64,000 bases of DNA from CAYRDC01 sp964422925 (GTDB taxonomy: Bacteria; Bacteroidota; Bacteroidia; Chitinophagales; S012-47). The first letter of the stretch is position 1. Each line of letters opens with the position of its first letter. The notes under the pieces were generated by a model. The model did no database searches. It was not told the DNA's origin and saw nothing but the letters and a program-made list of their open reading frames with translations. Shown piece after piece: positions 16,573 to 26,262 of the stretch. The DNA is taken from NCBI GenBank assembly GCA_964422925.1, contig CAYRDC010000001.1, positions 124,001 through 188,000 of the forward strand. The letters run 5' to 3'. Position numbers and translations under genes: made by a program.

Positions 16573-19500
16573 ATGAAAAAACTTATTACCTCTCTCAGCA
16601 TTGTCATAGCATTGTTTTGGGTTTCCTGCCAGGAAAGCAATCAAGCGCCCTACACAGGTAAGATGTTTGAACTGCTGAAACCCGCGCAAACCGGGATTAC
16701 TTTTTCAAATACCATCCAGGAATCCCAGGACGCGAATTACCTTGTATATGAAGGGTTTTACCAGGGGGCCGGGGTGGCTGCCGGGGATTTTAACAATGAC
16801 GGCCTGACCGATTTGTATTTCTGCGGGAATATGGCTCCCAACCGCCTGTACATGAACCGGGGAGACTGGAAATTTGAAGACGTGACCGAACAGGCCGGAG
16901 TGGATGGCGGGGATGGCTGGTCAGACGGAGTGGCACTCGGAGATGTGAACGGGGATGGCTGGCTGGATATTTATGTGTGCAAATTCCTTTGGGACGATGA
17001 AAGCCTTCGCCACAACCTGCTGTACATCAACAACGGGGACGGCACTTTTTCGGAGCAGGCCGCGCAGTGGGGAGTGGATGATGCCGGCTATTCCGTGCAG
17101 GCCGCGTTTCTGGATTACGACCGGGATGGCGACCTCGACCTGTATGTGGTAAACCAACCGCCCAACAGTTCCCGGCTGAAAAAAGAACTGATCGGGTATG
17201 TTGACTTTCAGTACACCGACCGTCTGTACCGGAATAACGGGGACGGTTCCTTTACCGATGTTACCGACCAGGCAGGCATTACCAACTACGGATACGGATT
17301 AAGCGTGGCCATAGGAGACCTTGACAATGATCACTGGCCGGATATTTATGTCGCCTGTGACTACGAGGCCCCGGACTTCATGTACATCAACAATCATGAC
17401 GGCACTTTCACTGACCGTTCCAAACAATCGCTCCGGCATATGTCCAACTACGGGATGGGCTGCGATGCGGCCGATTTCAACAATGACGGCAACCTGGACA
17501 TATACGTTGCCGACATGGTAGCCCCGGACAACTACCGGCTGAAAGCCAACATGAGCGGGATGAATCCGCAAAAATTCTGGACGCTGGCCCAGGCCGGGTA
17601 TCATTACCAGTATATGTTCAATACCCTGCAATTGAATAACGGGAACCGGTATTTCAGTGAAATCGCGCAGCTGGCAGGCGTTTCGGCCACCGACTGGAGC
17701 TGGTCAGCATTGTTTGCCGACCTCGACAATGACGGCTGGAAAGACCTGTTGGTGACTAACGGTATGTTGCGTGATGTAAGAAATAACGATTTCAAGCACA
17801 AAATGATGGATAAGCTGGAGGAACAGCGAAAAGAGGCGGAAGAAAAAGGAGAAGATTTTGTTCCGGATTACCTGTCTATACTCGATATGGCGCCCAGCGT
17901 GAAGCTTTCCGATTACCTGTTTCACAATAAAGGCGACCTTACTTTTGAAAACATGACCACCGACTGGGGCCTGGCAAAACCGGGATGGGATCATGGCGTG
18001 GCCCTGGCCGATCTCGACAATGACGGTGACCTGGACATTGTCATGAACTCACTGAATGACACGGCCCGGATTTTTCAAAATCATGCCACCGAGAAAAACG
18101 GAAACCATTGGATACGGTTTGACCTGAAGGGCAATAAGCATAATCCGTTCAGCTATGGCGCCCGGGTCGAAATCTACACCCCGGATGGCGGGTACCAGGT
18201 GGTGGAACATTACCCCAACCGCGGCTACATGTCCGCTTCGGAATTGTTTGTCCACTTTGGGATCGGTGAAAACAAAACAGTGGATAAAGCCGTGATCCAC
18301 TGGCCGGACGGGAACATGCTGGAAATGGACGGCCTGAAGGCTGATAAAATTTATACGGCTGATGTAAAGGACGCCCGCCTGGAAAGGGAAGGTGAACATA
18401 TAACCATCAACCCGCTGTTTGCGGATATCACCAGCGAAAGCAAACTCAAATGGCGCCACCGGGAAAATGAATTTGACGATTACGCCCGCGAGAGCCTGAT
18501 TCCTTACCAGCTGTCCCGCCTCGGGCCCTGCCTGGCTACAGGCGATCTAAACGGAGACCAGGTGGAAGATATCTATGCCGGGGGTGCCATCGGCCAGCCG
18601 GGAGCTATTTTCCTGCAAAAACCGGACGGAACCTTCCAGTACTGGCAACTGCATTTCTTTGATGAAGAAAAAGGCTATGAAGACCTCGGGGCAGCCATTT
18701 TTGACGCGGACGGTGACGGTGACAATGACCTGTACGTGGCCAGCGGGGGCAACGAATATGACCGTGGCAGCCCGATGCTTCAGGACCGACTGTACATCAA
18801 CAACGGGGATGGCACTTTTCATAAAGATACCGATGCTTTGCCTGACCTGACGGAAAGCAACGGCTGTGTGCGTCCCTTCGATTTTGACGGGGATGGAGAT
18901 ATTGACCTGTTCGTGGGCGGCAGGCAGCACCCGGGACGCTATCCCTACCCGGCCAGGAGTTACCTTCTGCGCAACGATGGCGGCACCTTTACTGACGTAA
19001 CCGAAACCCTGGCCCCGGACCTTCTTAAACCCGGTATGGTGACCGATGCCGTTTGGAGCGATTATGACGGGGACGGAGCCACCGACCTGGTCATTGTCGG
19101 GGAATGGATGCCTATAATGCTGCTGCACAACGATGGCAACGGGTTCAGCAACCAGACTACCGCCAGCGGTCTGGATAAATACACCGGCTGGTGGTATTGT
19201 ATCAGCAGCGCTGACATAGACCAAGACGGGGATGAAGATTTCCTGATCGGGAACCTCGGGCTGAACTCCAAATACAAAGCTTCGGCAGAGGAACCTTTCA
19301 GCGTGTATTGCACCGACTTTGACGGAAACGGCACCTACGACATTGTGTTGAGCTATTACAACAACGGCAATCCCTACCCGGTAAGGGGAAGGACCTGTTC
19401 TTCCAACCAGATGCCGTACCTTAAGAAAAAATTTCCCACCTACGATGCGTTTGCTTCTGCCACGCTCGACAAGATCTACGGAGAAAAGCTGAAGGAAGCC

Positions 19501-20007
19501 TTACACTACGATGCCCATATCTTCGAATCCGTTTACCTGGAAAACAAGGGGAATAACCAGTTTGAATTGCATCCCCTGCCCAACCTGGCGCAGATTTCCA
19601 CGGTGATGGGGATAATTCCCTACGATTTCGACCAGGACGGGAATATGGATATCGTACTGGCCGGGAACCTGTACGCCCGTGAAGTGGAAACCGAGCGTAA
19701 TGATGCGGGCTATGGCTTATACCTGAAGGGAGATGGTGCAGGGCACTTCAGCCCCGTGCCTATCACGGAAAGCGGTTTCTTCGCCCCGGGCGATGTGCAT
19801 ACCCTGGTAATGACTTGGACTCCGGAAGGATTTCCACTGGTTTTGATCGGTAAGAATAACGATTACCTGCAGGCCGTTGCCTGTACCAAACGAAGCGGCA
19901 GCGGGGAAGGTCCCACAAAATTCAAAGCGAAAGTGGAATATGCCAATACATGGGCTGACGCACCGGTAACGGAAAACACCGATACCATTACCTGGGAAAT
20001 TGAATAA
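16573..20007 (+). CDS. Dual-propeller VCBS/ASPIC lipoprotein 2
   Basis: 1144 residues from ATG 16573; an upstream in-frame ATG at 16504 lies inside the previous gene and precedes no signal sequence. The lipobox is WVSC (C19). It has the same architecture as its neighbours: seven calcium loops in propeller 1 (first DFNNDGLTD, last DLDNDGDLD), an ASPIC/UnbV domain (PNRGYMSASE, VHFGIGENK, IHWPDGN), and seven loops in propeller 2 (DLNGDQVED through DFDQDGNMD). The C-terminus ends YANTWADAPVTENTDT, matching paralogue 1 (YVNSWGDAPVSTPDTG). No catalytic motif is visible. Probably a surface or periplasmic scaffold or binding protein. Confidence 0.9.
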   Translation: MKKLITSLSIVIALFWVSCQESNQAPYTGKMFELLKPAQTGITFSNTIQESQDANYLVYEGFYQGAGVAAGDFNNDGLTDLYFCGNMAPNRLYMNRGDWKFEDVTEQAGVDGGDGWSDGVALGDVNGDGWLDIYVCKFLWDDESLRHNLLYINNGDGTFSEQAAQWGVDDAGYSVQAAFLDYDRDGDLDLYVVNQPPNSSRLKKELIGYVDFQYTDRLYRNNGDGSFTDVTDQAGITNYGYGLSVAIGDLDNDHWPDIYVACDYEAPDFMYINNHDGTFTDRSKQSLRHMSNYGMGCDAADFNNDGNLDIYVADMVAPDNYRLKANMSGMNPQKFWTLAQAGYHYQYMFNTLQLNNGNRYFSEIAQLAGVSATDWSWSALFADLDNDGWKDLLVTNGMLRDVRNNDFKHKMMDKLEEQRKEAEEKGEDFVPDYLSILDMAPSVKLSDYLFHNKGDLTFENMTTDWGLAKPGWDHGVALADLDNDGDLDIVMNSLNDTARIFQNHATEKNGNHWIRFDLKGNKHNPFSYGARVEIYTPDGGYQVVEHYPNRGYMSASELFVHFGIGENKTVDKAVIHWPDGNMLEMDGLKADKIYTADVKDARLEREGEHITINPLFADITSESKLKWRHRENEFDDYARESLIPYQLSRLGPCLATGDLNGDQVEDIYAGGAIGQPGAIFLQKPDGTFQYWQLHFFDEEKGYEDLGAAIFDADGDGDNDLYVASGGNEYDRGSPMLQDRLYINNGDGTFHKDTDALPDLTESNGCVRPFDFDGDGDIDLFVGGRQHPGRYPYPARSYLLRNDGGTFTDVTETLAPDLLKPGMVTDAVWSDYDGDGATDLVIVGEWMPIMLLHNDGNGFSNQTTASGLDKYTGWWYCISSADIDQDGDEDFLIGNLGLNSKYKASAEEPFSVYCTDFDGNGTYDIVLSYYNNGNPYPVRGRTCSSNQMPYLKKKFPTYDAFASATLDKIYGEKLKEALHYDAHIFESVYLENKGNNQFELHPLPNLAQISTVMGIIPYDFDQDGNMDIVLAGNLYAREVETERNDAGYGLYLKGDGAGHFSPVPITESGFFAPGDVHTLVMTWTPEGFPLVLIGKNNDYLQAVACTKRSGSGEGPTKFKAKVEYANTWADAPVTENTDTITWEIE

Positions 20008-20030
20008 TACAGGTTTCCTAATTTTAACCC

Positions 20031-23000
20031 ATGCACCGGATACGTTGGATAAGCGCATGCCTGTTAGTGACCTTGGCAGCAGGTTCATGCTCAGGCCCTG
20101 GCAAGAAAAAACCTGCCGCGAAGGAAACATTGTTTACCCGCCTGCCGGCCTCTGAAACCGGGGTGGACTTTATCAATGCCCTGAAAGAAACCCCGGACCG
20201 TAACATATTTACCTACGAGTACATTTACAATGGTGGAGGGGTGGCTGTTGGCGATATCAATAACGACAGCCTGCCGGATATTTACCTGACCGGGAATTTT
20301 GCTTCCAGCCGCCTCTACCTGAACGAAGGGAATATGCATTTCCGTGACATTACGGAGGAAGCGGGCGTAAGCACCAAAGGCTGGTGTTCAGGGGTAACAA
20401 TGGCGGATGTAAATGAAGACGGCTGGCTGGATATTTATGTATGTCGCTCGGCTAAATACGCTCCGAAAGACCGGGCGAACCTGCTGTTCATCAACAACGG
20501 AGATCTTAACTTCACGGAACAGGCGGTTTCCTATGGAATTGATGAAAAAGGGCACAGCACTGTAGCTTCCTTCTTTGATTACGACCGGGACGGCCACCTC
20601 GACCTGTATGTGGGAAACCACCAGGTAAACTTCGCTCAAAAATTCGACTTTGCCGAAGACAAGCTGCAAAATCCTTATCGATGGGGATGGAACCGCCTGT
20701 ATCACAACAACGGGGACGGAACTTTTACGGATGTAACCGAATCGCTGGGACTAAAAGATGCCGGGTTTGCCCTAAGTGTCACCACGGTAGACATTAACCT
20801 GGACGGATGGACCGATATTTACGTGGCCAACGACTATATTGACCCGGACTACATGCTTATTAACCAGGGGGACGGAACCTTCCGGGATGAACTGGCTGAC
20901 CACCTGTTTCATATTTCCAACTTCGGGATGGGAGCGGATATCGCTGACTACAACAATGACACCCTGCCCGACATTATTGTGCTGGACATGCTGGCCGAAA
21001 CCAACTACAGGCGGAAGACCTTGCGCGGGGGAGCCGGGTATGACCGCTACTGGAAGCAGGTGAAATTCGGGTTTTACCACCAGCTTATGCGCAATACCCT
21101 GCAGTTGAATAATGGCAACGGCACTTTTTCAGAGATCGGGCAACTGGCCGGCATATCTGCCACGGATTGGAGCTGGACCCCTATGTTAGCAGATTTTGAT
21201 GCGGATGGGTGGAAAGACTTGCTGGTAACCAACGGATACAGGCGCGATTTTACCAACCTGGATTTCATGCGGGGCATCCTGGAAGAAGAACGAAAGAAAG
21301 CCAAAGCCGAGCACCGGGAACTGGACCTGGCCCGGTTGCTGAAACAAATTCCCGTTACCCGCCTGCCCAATTATGTTTTCAGGAATAACGCGGATCTGAC
21401 CTTCACCAACGAGACCAATGCCTGGGGCCTGACGGACGGAGCGTTTTCCATGGGGTCGGCCTATGCCGATCTGGACGGGGATGGCGACCTGGACCTGGTT
21501 ATGAACAATATTGACGACACGGCCTTCATTTACCGGAACAATGCCCGGAAGATTAATTGGCTGAAAGTGCGTTGCAAAGGCAGCGATGGGAATACTTTCG
21601 GGCTGGGCGCGAAGGTTTGGGTAAAAGCCGGTGGCCTCACTCAGTACCAGGAGCTCATGCCTGTCAGGGGATACCAGTCCTCCCAGGAACCGGTTTTGTA
21701 TTTTGGGCTGGGCAAGGCCGGATCGGCTGACGAGGTGCGTATCCTCTGGCCAAACGGACACCAGCAGGTTGTGCAGAATGTACCGGCCGGCAAAACCCTT
21801 GTCTTCCGCCAGGAAGATGCTACAGACCGCTATGTTCCGCCCAAACCACCCAGGCCTTACTTTACGGACATTACCACCCGGTCGAAAATCGATTTCAGGC
21901 ACCGGGAAAATGAGTACAACGATTTCCGCAGACAGCCGCTTCTGCCCCACAAAATGTCGCAGGAGGGCCCTGCTCTGGCGGTTGGTGATGTCAACGGGGA
22001 CGGGCTGGATGATATCTTCATAGGAGGAGCTTATGACCAGGCGGGAATGCTATATGTTCAGACGGCCAGCGGGCGCTTCCGGGCCCTTCCGCAGCACGCT
22101 TTTGAAACCGACAAGGTAAGTGAAGACATTTCAGCGGTTTTCCTCGATGCCGATGGAGACGGGGATGCCGACCTGTATGTAATGAGTGGCGGAGGAGAGT
22201 TTGTGGAGCATGCCCGTGAATTCCCGGACCGGCTTTACCTGAATGATGGTTCAGGCCGTTTTACAAGGGACACCACCGCGCTTCCGGCCGGAATCAGGGA
22301 ATGCGGCAGTATCGTGCGCCCCTGCGATTTTGACGGGGACGGAGACCTGGATCTCTTTGCGGGAACCTTGTTTATCCCCGGCCGTTATCCCTTGCCTGCT
22401 TCCAGTTTCCTGCTGGAAAATGACGGGGGCACATTCCACAATGTCACTGCCAGTTTGTGTTCCGGTTTACAGTCAGTGGGCATGGTGCGTTGCGCGGTCT
22501 GGACAGATGTGGATTCGGACGGAAAACCGGACCTTGTGATCAGTGGGGAATGGATGCCGCTGAAAATTTTCCGGAATACGGGAAGCGGGTTTGAAGATAT
22601 TACCGCTAAGGCCGGAACCGGGGAAAGCACCGGGTGGTGGTTTAGCCTGGCCGCAGCCGATCTGGACGGGGACGGAGACCAGGACCTGGTGGCCGGCAAC
22701 CGTGGGCTGAACGACCAGATACAAGCCTCGGACGACAAACCGGCTTACCTGTATGCTGATGATTTTGACGCAAACGGGCAGATCGACCCGCTGATTTGCG
22801 CCTGGTTTGGCGACACCAGTTTTCCCGTGGCCAGCCGGGATGAATTCAGGCTGCAGATGCAGAACTGGCGCAACCGTTACCCGACCTATGCTTCCTACGC
22901 CAAATTGCGGATAAAAGACATCCTGAAGCCGGAACAGTTTAAAAAGGCACTTTACCTGGAGGCCAAAACCTTTCGTACGGCCTGGTTTGAAAATGACGGG

Positions 23001-23354
23001 CGGGGGCATTTTACCCGCCACGACCTGCCGTTCCGTACGCAGTTCTCCCCCGTTCAGGGGATTATAATCAGGGATTTTACCGGAGACGGCCACCCGGATA
23101 TTCTGCTGGCAGGCAATTATTTCCCCGCCAGGGCGGAAGCCGGACGATACGATGCGTCCATAGGCGTACTGTTGAAAGGAGACGGTTCCGGCCATTTCAA
23201 ACCGGTGGATGCCATGCATTCAGGCATATCGCTTCCGGGCGATGTCAGGCGAATGGCATTGGTACGCCTGGCGGGAAAACGTACTGGCATTGCAGTGGCA
23301 AGAAATGACAATAAAATCAGCTTACTCGAATGGCTCAAGCCTGAAGAGCGCTGA
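20031..23354 (+). CDS. Dual-propeller VCBS/ASPIC lipoprotein 3
   Basis: A 1107-residue third tandem paralogue with lipobox AAGSC (C20). Propeller 1 has seven calcium loops (DINNDSLPD, DVNEDGWLD, DYDRDGHLD, DINLDGWTD, DYNNDTLPD, DFDADGWKD, DLDGDGDLD), and two of them have lost the central glycine. The ASPIC/UnbV domain follows (MPVRGYQSSQ, LYFGLGKAG, ILWPNGH). Propeller 2 has seven loops (DVNGDGLDD through DFTGDGHPD). It lacks the WADAPV tail shared by the first two. It lies 23 nt behind paralogue 2, probably in one transcript, and its stop is 5 nt from the convergent rpiB gene. Confidence 0.9.
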   Translation: MHRIRWISACLLVTLAAGSCSGPGKKKPAAKETLFTRLPASETGVDFINALKETPDRNIFTYEYIYNGGGVAVGDINNDSLPDIYLTGNFASSRLYLNEGNMHFRDITEEAGVSTKGWCSGVTMADVNEDGWLDIYVCRSAKYAPKDRANLLFINNGDLNFTEQAVSYGIDEKGHSTVASFFDYDRDGHLDLYVGNHQVNFAQKFDFAEDKLQNPYRWGWNRLYHNNGDGTFTDVTESLGLKDAGFALSVTTVDINLDGWTDIYVANDYIDPDYMLINQGDGTFRDELADHLFHISNFGMGADIADYNNDTLPDIIVLDMLAETNYRRKTLRGGAGYDRYWKQVKFGFYHQLMRNTLQLNNGNGTFSEIGQLAGISATDWSWTPMLADFDADGWKDLLVTNGYRRDFTNLDFMRGILEEERKKAKAEHRELDLARLLKQIPVTRLPNYVFRNNADLTFTNETNAWGLTDGAFSMGSAYADLDGDGDLDLVMNNIDDTAFIYRNNARKINWLKVRCKGSDGNTFGLGAKVWVKAGGLTQYQELMPVRGYQSSQEPVLYFGLGKAGSADEVRILWPNGHQQVVQNVPAGKTLVFRQEDATDRYVPPKPPRPYFTDITTRSKIDFRHRENEYNDFRRQPLLPHKMSQEGPALAVGDVNGDGLDDIFIGGAYDQAGMLYVQTASGRFRALPQHAFETDKVSEDISAVFLDADGDGDADLYVMSGGGEFVEHAREFPDRLYLNDGSGRFTRDTTALPAGIRECGSIVRPCDFDGDGDLDLFAGTLFIPGRYPLPASSFLLENDGGTFHNVTASLCSGLQSVGMVRCAVWTDVDSDGKPDLVISGEWMPLKIFRNTGSGFEDITAKAGTGESTGWWFSLAAADLDGDGDQDLVAGNRGLNDQIQASDDKPAYLYADDFDANGQIDPLICAWFGDTSFPVASRDEFRLQMQNWRNRYPTYASYAKLRIKDILKPEQFKKALYLEAKTFRTAWFENDGRGHFTRHDLPFRTQFSPVQGIIIRDFTGDGHPDILLAGNYFPARAEAGRYDASIGVLLKGDGSGHFKPVDAMHSGISLPGDVRRMALVRLAGKRTGIAVARNDNKISLLEWLKPEER

Positions 23355-23359
23355 CCGCT

Positions 23360-23791
23360 TCAGTCCAGTGGTATCTTTTCCACCCTGCGGGCGTGCCGCC
23401 CTCCTTCAAAAGAAGTGGAAAGGAACACATCAACCAATTCAAGGGCCAGGGAAGTGTCAATAAACCGGGCGGAAAGGCACAGTACATTGGCATTGTTATG
23501 CTGCCGGGCCAGGGCAGCCAGATCACGGTTCCAGGCCAGTGCTGCCCGGATATGTGGATGCTTGTTAGCCGTCATACATACCCCGTTGCCGGAGCCGCAA
23601 ATCAAAATACCGAAATCGAACGAGGGATCCCTGAGAGCCTCCGCTACCGCGTGGGCATAATCCGGATAATCCGTGGACTCGCTGGAATGCGTGCCATAAT
23701 CGGCAACCCGGTGCCCTTCCTTTTCCAGGTGGCGAATCACCGCTCCTTTCAGGGCAAAACCGGCATGGTCTGATCCGATGGCTATTTTCAT
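23360..23791 (-). CDS. rpiB: Ribose 5-phosphate isomerase B
   Basis: A 143-residue LacAB/RpiB family protein interconverting ribose 5-phosphate and ribulose 5-phosphate in the pentose phosphate pathway. The visible signatures are GSDHAGF at 6-12, ICGSGNG with the catalytic cysteine C65, and H98 in ARQHNNANVLCL, aligning with E. coli C66 and H99. Full length. It lies 9 nt after tatC on the same strand, so it is probably the last gene of that transcript. The functional link to Tat export is not obvious and may only reflect gene packing. Confidence 0.96.
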   Translation of the reverse strand: MKIAIGSDHAGFALKGAVIRHLEKEGHRVADYGTHSSESTDYPDYAHAVAEALRDPSFDFGILICGSGNGVCMTANKHPHIRAALAWNRDLAALARQHNNANVLCLSARFIDTSLALELVDVFLSTSFEGGRHARRVEKIPLD

Positions 23792-23800
23792 GGTTCCGGT

Positions 23801-24619
23801 TTATTGGTCAGAAAATCTTTCCTCGCGCTTTTGATTTACCCGCCTCGATACGCTTATGCTGATTTCATACAACAACAGAATCGGCAACGCTATCAGTACC
23901 TGACTGGTTACATCCGGGGGCGTAAGCACCGCGGCCACCACTAAAGTTACGACAATGGCATGCTTCCGGTAGCGCTTCATAAACTCCGGGGTTATCAGGC
24001 CGATTTTCGAAAGGAAATAGACAAATATCGGTAGCTCAAAAATCAACCCGGCCGCCAGGCTGATCATGGAAATAACCGTAATGTAGGAACCCAGGTTGAT
24101 CGTGTTTTCCACGCTGGCGCTTACATGGTAACTGCCCAGGAAATTCACCGAAAACGGAACGATGACAAAATATCCGAACAGAATACCGGTAATAAACAGA
24201 GCAGCGCAAATTCCCACCAGGCCTCGGGCCGCGTGGATTTCCCTTTCATACAAACCCGGTTTTACGAAACGCCATATTTCCCAAAACACATAGGGCGAGG
24301 CAATGATCAGCCCGGCAATAAACGATATCTTGATATGCGTTACAAACTGCCCGGCCATATCCAGGTTAATGATCTTGAACGGGATTTCCTGCAGGCAAAA
24401 CTGCCCTTTCACATTCAGGGTTTCCCCCAGCCAGCACAGTACACGGTAAGAAAGAAAAGAGGTATGTGTCGGGCCAAATATAACTACATCAAACAGGAAC
24501 GACTTATTGACAAAAGCCACAATAGCCACCACAAGAATGGCTGCCAAGGACCGGATAATGTGCCATCGCAGCTCTTCCAGGTGCTCAAAAAAAGATAGGT
24601 TGTCCTTGTCTTTTGCCAT
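23801..24619 (-). CDS. tatC: Sec-independent protein translocase TatC
   Basis: A 272-residue core component of the twin-arginine translocase, which exports folded, often cofactor-bearing proteins. The cytosolic N-terminus carries the family motif (SFFEHLEELRWHIIRS), with six hydrophobic segments after it. The conserved FVKPGLYEREIHAARG region sits before TM3. The loop between the first two helices is longer than in E. coli, as is common in Bacteroidota. No TatA/B gene is in the window. It follows the OmpA-like lipoprotein gene by 18 nt. Confidence 0.96.
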   Translation of the reverse strand: MAKDKDNLSFFEHLEELRWHIIRSLAAILVVAIVAFVNKSFLFDVVIFGPTHTSFLSYRVLCWLGETLNVKGQFCLQEIPFKIINLDMAGQFVTHIKISFIAGLIIASPYVFWEIWRFVKPGLYEREIHAARGLVGICAALFITGILFGYFVIVPFSVNFLGSYHVSASVENTINLGSYITVISMISLAAGLIFELPIFVYFLSKIGLITPEFMKRYRKHAIVVTLVVAAVLTPPDVTSQVLIALPILLLYEISISVSRRVNQKREERFSDQ

Positions 24620-24637
24620 TCCCTGCGCCCCGGCCTG

Positions 24638-25654
24638 TTATTTCACATCAAGAATCTGGAACAGTTCATCCAGTTTGGGTGACAAAATAATTTCGGTCCG
24701 CCTGTTTTTGGCCCGTCCTTCCGCGGTACTGTTGTCAGCCACGGGATGAAATTCTCCCCTTCCGGAGGCACTGATCCGGGCAGGATCCACCCCGTTGCCG
24801 GTCAGGATCCGCACAATGGAAGTAGCCCGCAAAACACTTAAATCCCAGTTATCTTTCATCCGGTCGGAAGGCCGCAAAGGCACATTGTCCGTATGCCCTT
24901 CAATGATGATATCGATGTCCGGGTTCTTGGCAAGGACCCCGGCCAGTTTTTTCAGAGCATCTTTCCCCTTGGGATCGACCTGGGTGCTGCCGGATTTAAA
25001 CAATAATTGCTCCGCCAGGGAAACATATACTTTTCCGTTTCGGATTTCCACGGTAAGATCGTTGGCGCTGAACCCGAGCAGGGCTTCATTCACTTTTTGC
25101 CGCAAGGCATTCACTACCGAATCCTTGGCATTAATGGCTGATTCCAGTTCCTTTACCCGCTGTTCCCTGGCTTCCAGGTTTTTCTGAAGTATTTTGATGC
25201 TCTCTTCCTGGGTTTGCAGCGCCAGTTGTTTTTCATTCAGCTCTTTTTCCTTTTGGGCCAGTTCCCTTTCCTTTTCGTTCAGCTCACTCAGCAATTTTTC
25301 TTTTTCGGAACTGGTATTTTCCAGTAAAGCCTTATTCTGTGCAATCACTTTCTCATACAACTCATTCAAATTGGCATTCATTCTTTCAATGTTCCGGTAA
25401 CGTATGCCATATTCCGTGGTATCCCTGCGCAGTTTTTTTACCTCTTTTGTCAAATCATCCACCTGTGTTTCCAGGTTTTTCACCCGGGCATCCAACTCGG
25501 TATAATTGGTTTTGTAATAGTTTACCGAGTCCTGGAGTTTAAGGTTGAGCCGCTGGGCGTCTTCGAGTTTCCGGGCAGGCACACAAGCGGTGAACTGCAG
25601 CATTGTCCCGGTTAACAATCCAAACACAGCAAGAATCAGGTATTTCCTTTTCAT
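24638..25654 (-). CDS. OmpA-family peptidoglycan-binding lipoprotein with coiled coil
   Basis: 338 residues. The signal peptide ends in a lipobox (FTAC, C24). Residues 30-190 form a long heptad-rich coiled coil (for example ELNEKERELAQKEKELNEKQ). Residues 215-330 are an OmpA/MotB domain with EGHTDNVP, NWDLSVLRAT and RISASGRGE, then KNRRTEI, the residues that grip peptidoglycan. It probably tethers the outer membrane to the cell wall, with the coiled coil spanning the periplasm. A TAACTTTA box at 25681-25688 on the minus strand could be its promoter. Confidence 0.92.
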   Translation of the reverse strand: MKRKYLILAVFGLLTGTMLQFTACVPARKLEDAQRLNLKLQDSVNYYKTNYTELDARVKNLETQVDDLTKEVKKLRRDTTEYGIRYRNIERMNANLNELYEKVIAQNKALLENTSSEKEKLLSELNEKERELAQKEKELNEKQLALQTQEESIKILQKNLEAREQRVKELESAINAKDSVVNALRQKVNEALLGFSANDLTVEIRNGKVYVSLAEQLLFKSGSTQVDPKGKDALKKLAGVLAKNPDIDIIIEGHTDNVPLRPSDRMKDNWDLSVLRATSIVRILTGNGVDPARISASGRGEFHPVADNSTAEGRAKNRRTEIILSPKLDELFQILDVK

Positions 25655-25741
25655 GGTTTGGTGATTTTCTGATCAGGGAATAAAGTTAACATTAAATCAG
25701 CTGCTTGAAAATGACACGTTTCTGCGAAAGCACCGGCAGTG

Positions 25742-26245
25742 TTAGGACTCACATTTCTTCAATAGCCGGCATACTTCTTCCCAGTTTTTAGCCGGTACAT
25801 ACAAACCGCTGTGCCTGCTATCTGGTTGTGTACCGGCCATACGGGCCGCGGAGCCCCCGAAGCCGGTATGACAGATAACAGTTTTCCCGTGCTGCCAGGC
25901 ATAAGCAAGCTCCGATAATGTGCCCGCACCTCCACCGGCCGCCACCAGCACATCAGCCGTAAGGATAATGAGATGATTCCGTGCCAGCCCGAGTCCGGTG
26001 GGAATCACTACATCGCACCAGGAATTGGCCGTTGCCTTATCACTTCCGGGTAACAGCCCTATGCTCACCGGCCGGCCAGTACCGGCTTCCGAGGCGCCCC
26101 GGCATACCGCTTCCATAAAACCGTCCAGGCCGCCATTGACCACCATCCACCCGTTCCGGGCGATAAACCCGCCCAATGCCATTCCGAATTCATAAATAGC
26201 TTCCGTGCAATGACTGCCCGAGGGCCCGATGGTTCCGATAACCAT
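25742..26245 (-). CDS. SLOG/LOG-fold protein, TIGR00725 family
   Basis: A 167-residue Rossmann-like nucleotide-binding protein related to lysine decarboxylase-like/LOG proteins. Motifs are IGPSG near the N-terminus, VVNGGLDGFMEAVCRGA, and AGGGAGTLSELAYAW, the equivalent of the PGGxGTxxE signature. Family members bind nucleotides or act as cytokinin-riboside phosphoribohydrolases. This TIGR00725 branch has no established function. It sits between the antiporter gene (17 nt upstream) and the OmpA-like gene, on the same strand. Confidence 0.85.
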   Translation of the reverse strand: MVIGTIGPSGSHCTEAIYEFGMALGGFIARNGWMVVNGGLDGFMEAVCRGASEAGTGRPVSIGLLPGSDKATANSWCDVVIPTGLGLARNHLIILTADVLVAAGGGAGTLSELAYAWQHGKTVICHTGFGGSAARMAGTQPDSRHSGLYVPAKNWEEVCRLLKKCES

Positions 26246-26262
26246 TTTGCCAGGTTTTTTAG

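Noticed and set aside
13149..23354. Repetitive DNA considered as tandem repeat array or CRISPR
   Set aside because: The repeats are degenerate codons for calcium loops at irregular 120-250 nt spacing inside open reading frames; no conserved direct repeat with unique spacers.
13149..23354. Polysaccharide utilisation locus
   Set aside because: No SusC, SusD, TonB receptor, sigma/anti-sigma or hybrid sensor is present; the GH3 enzyme is 11 kb away and in another transcription unit.
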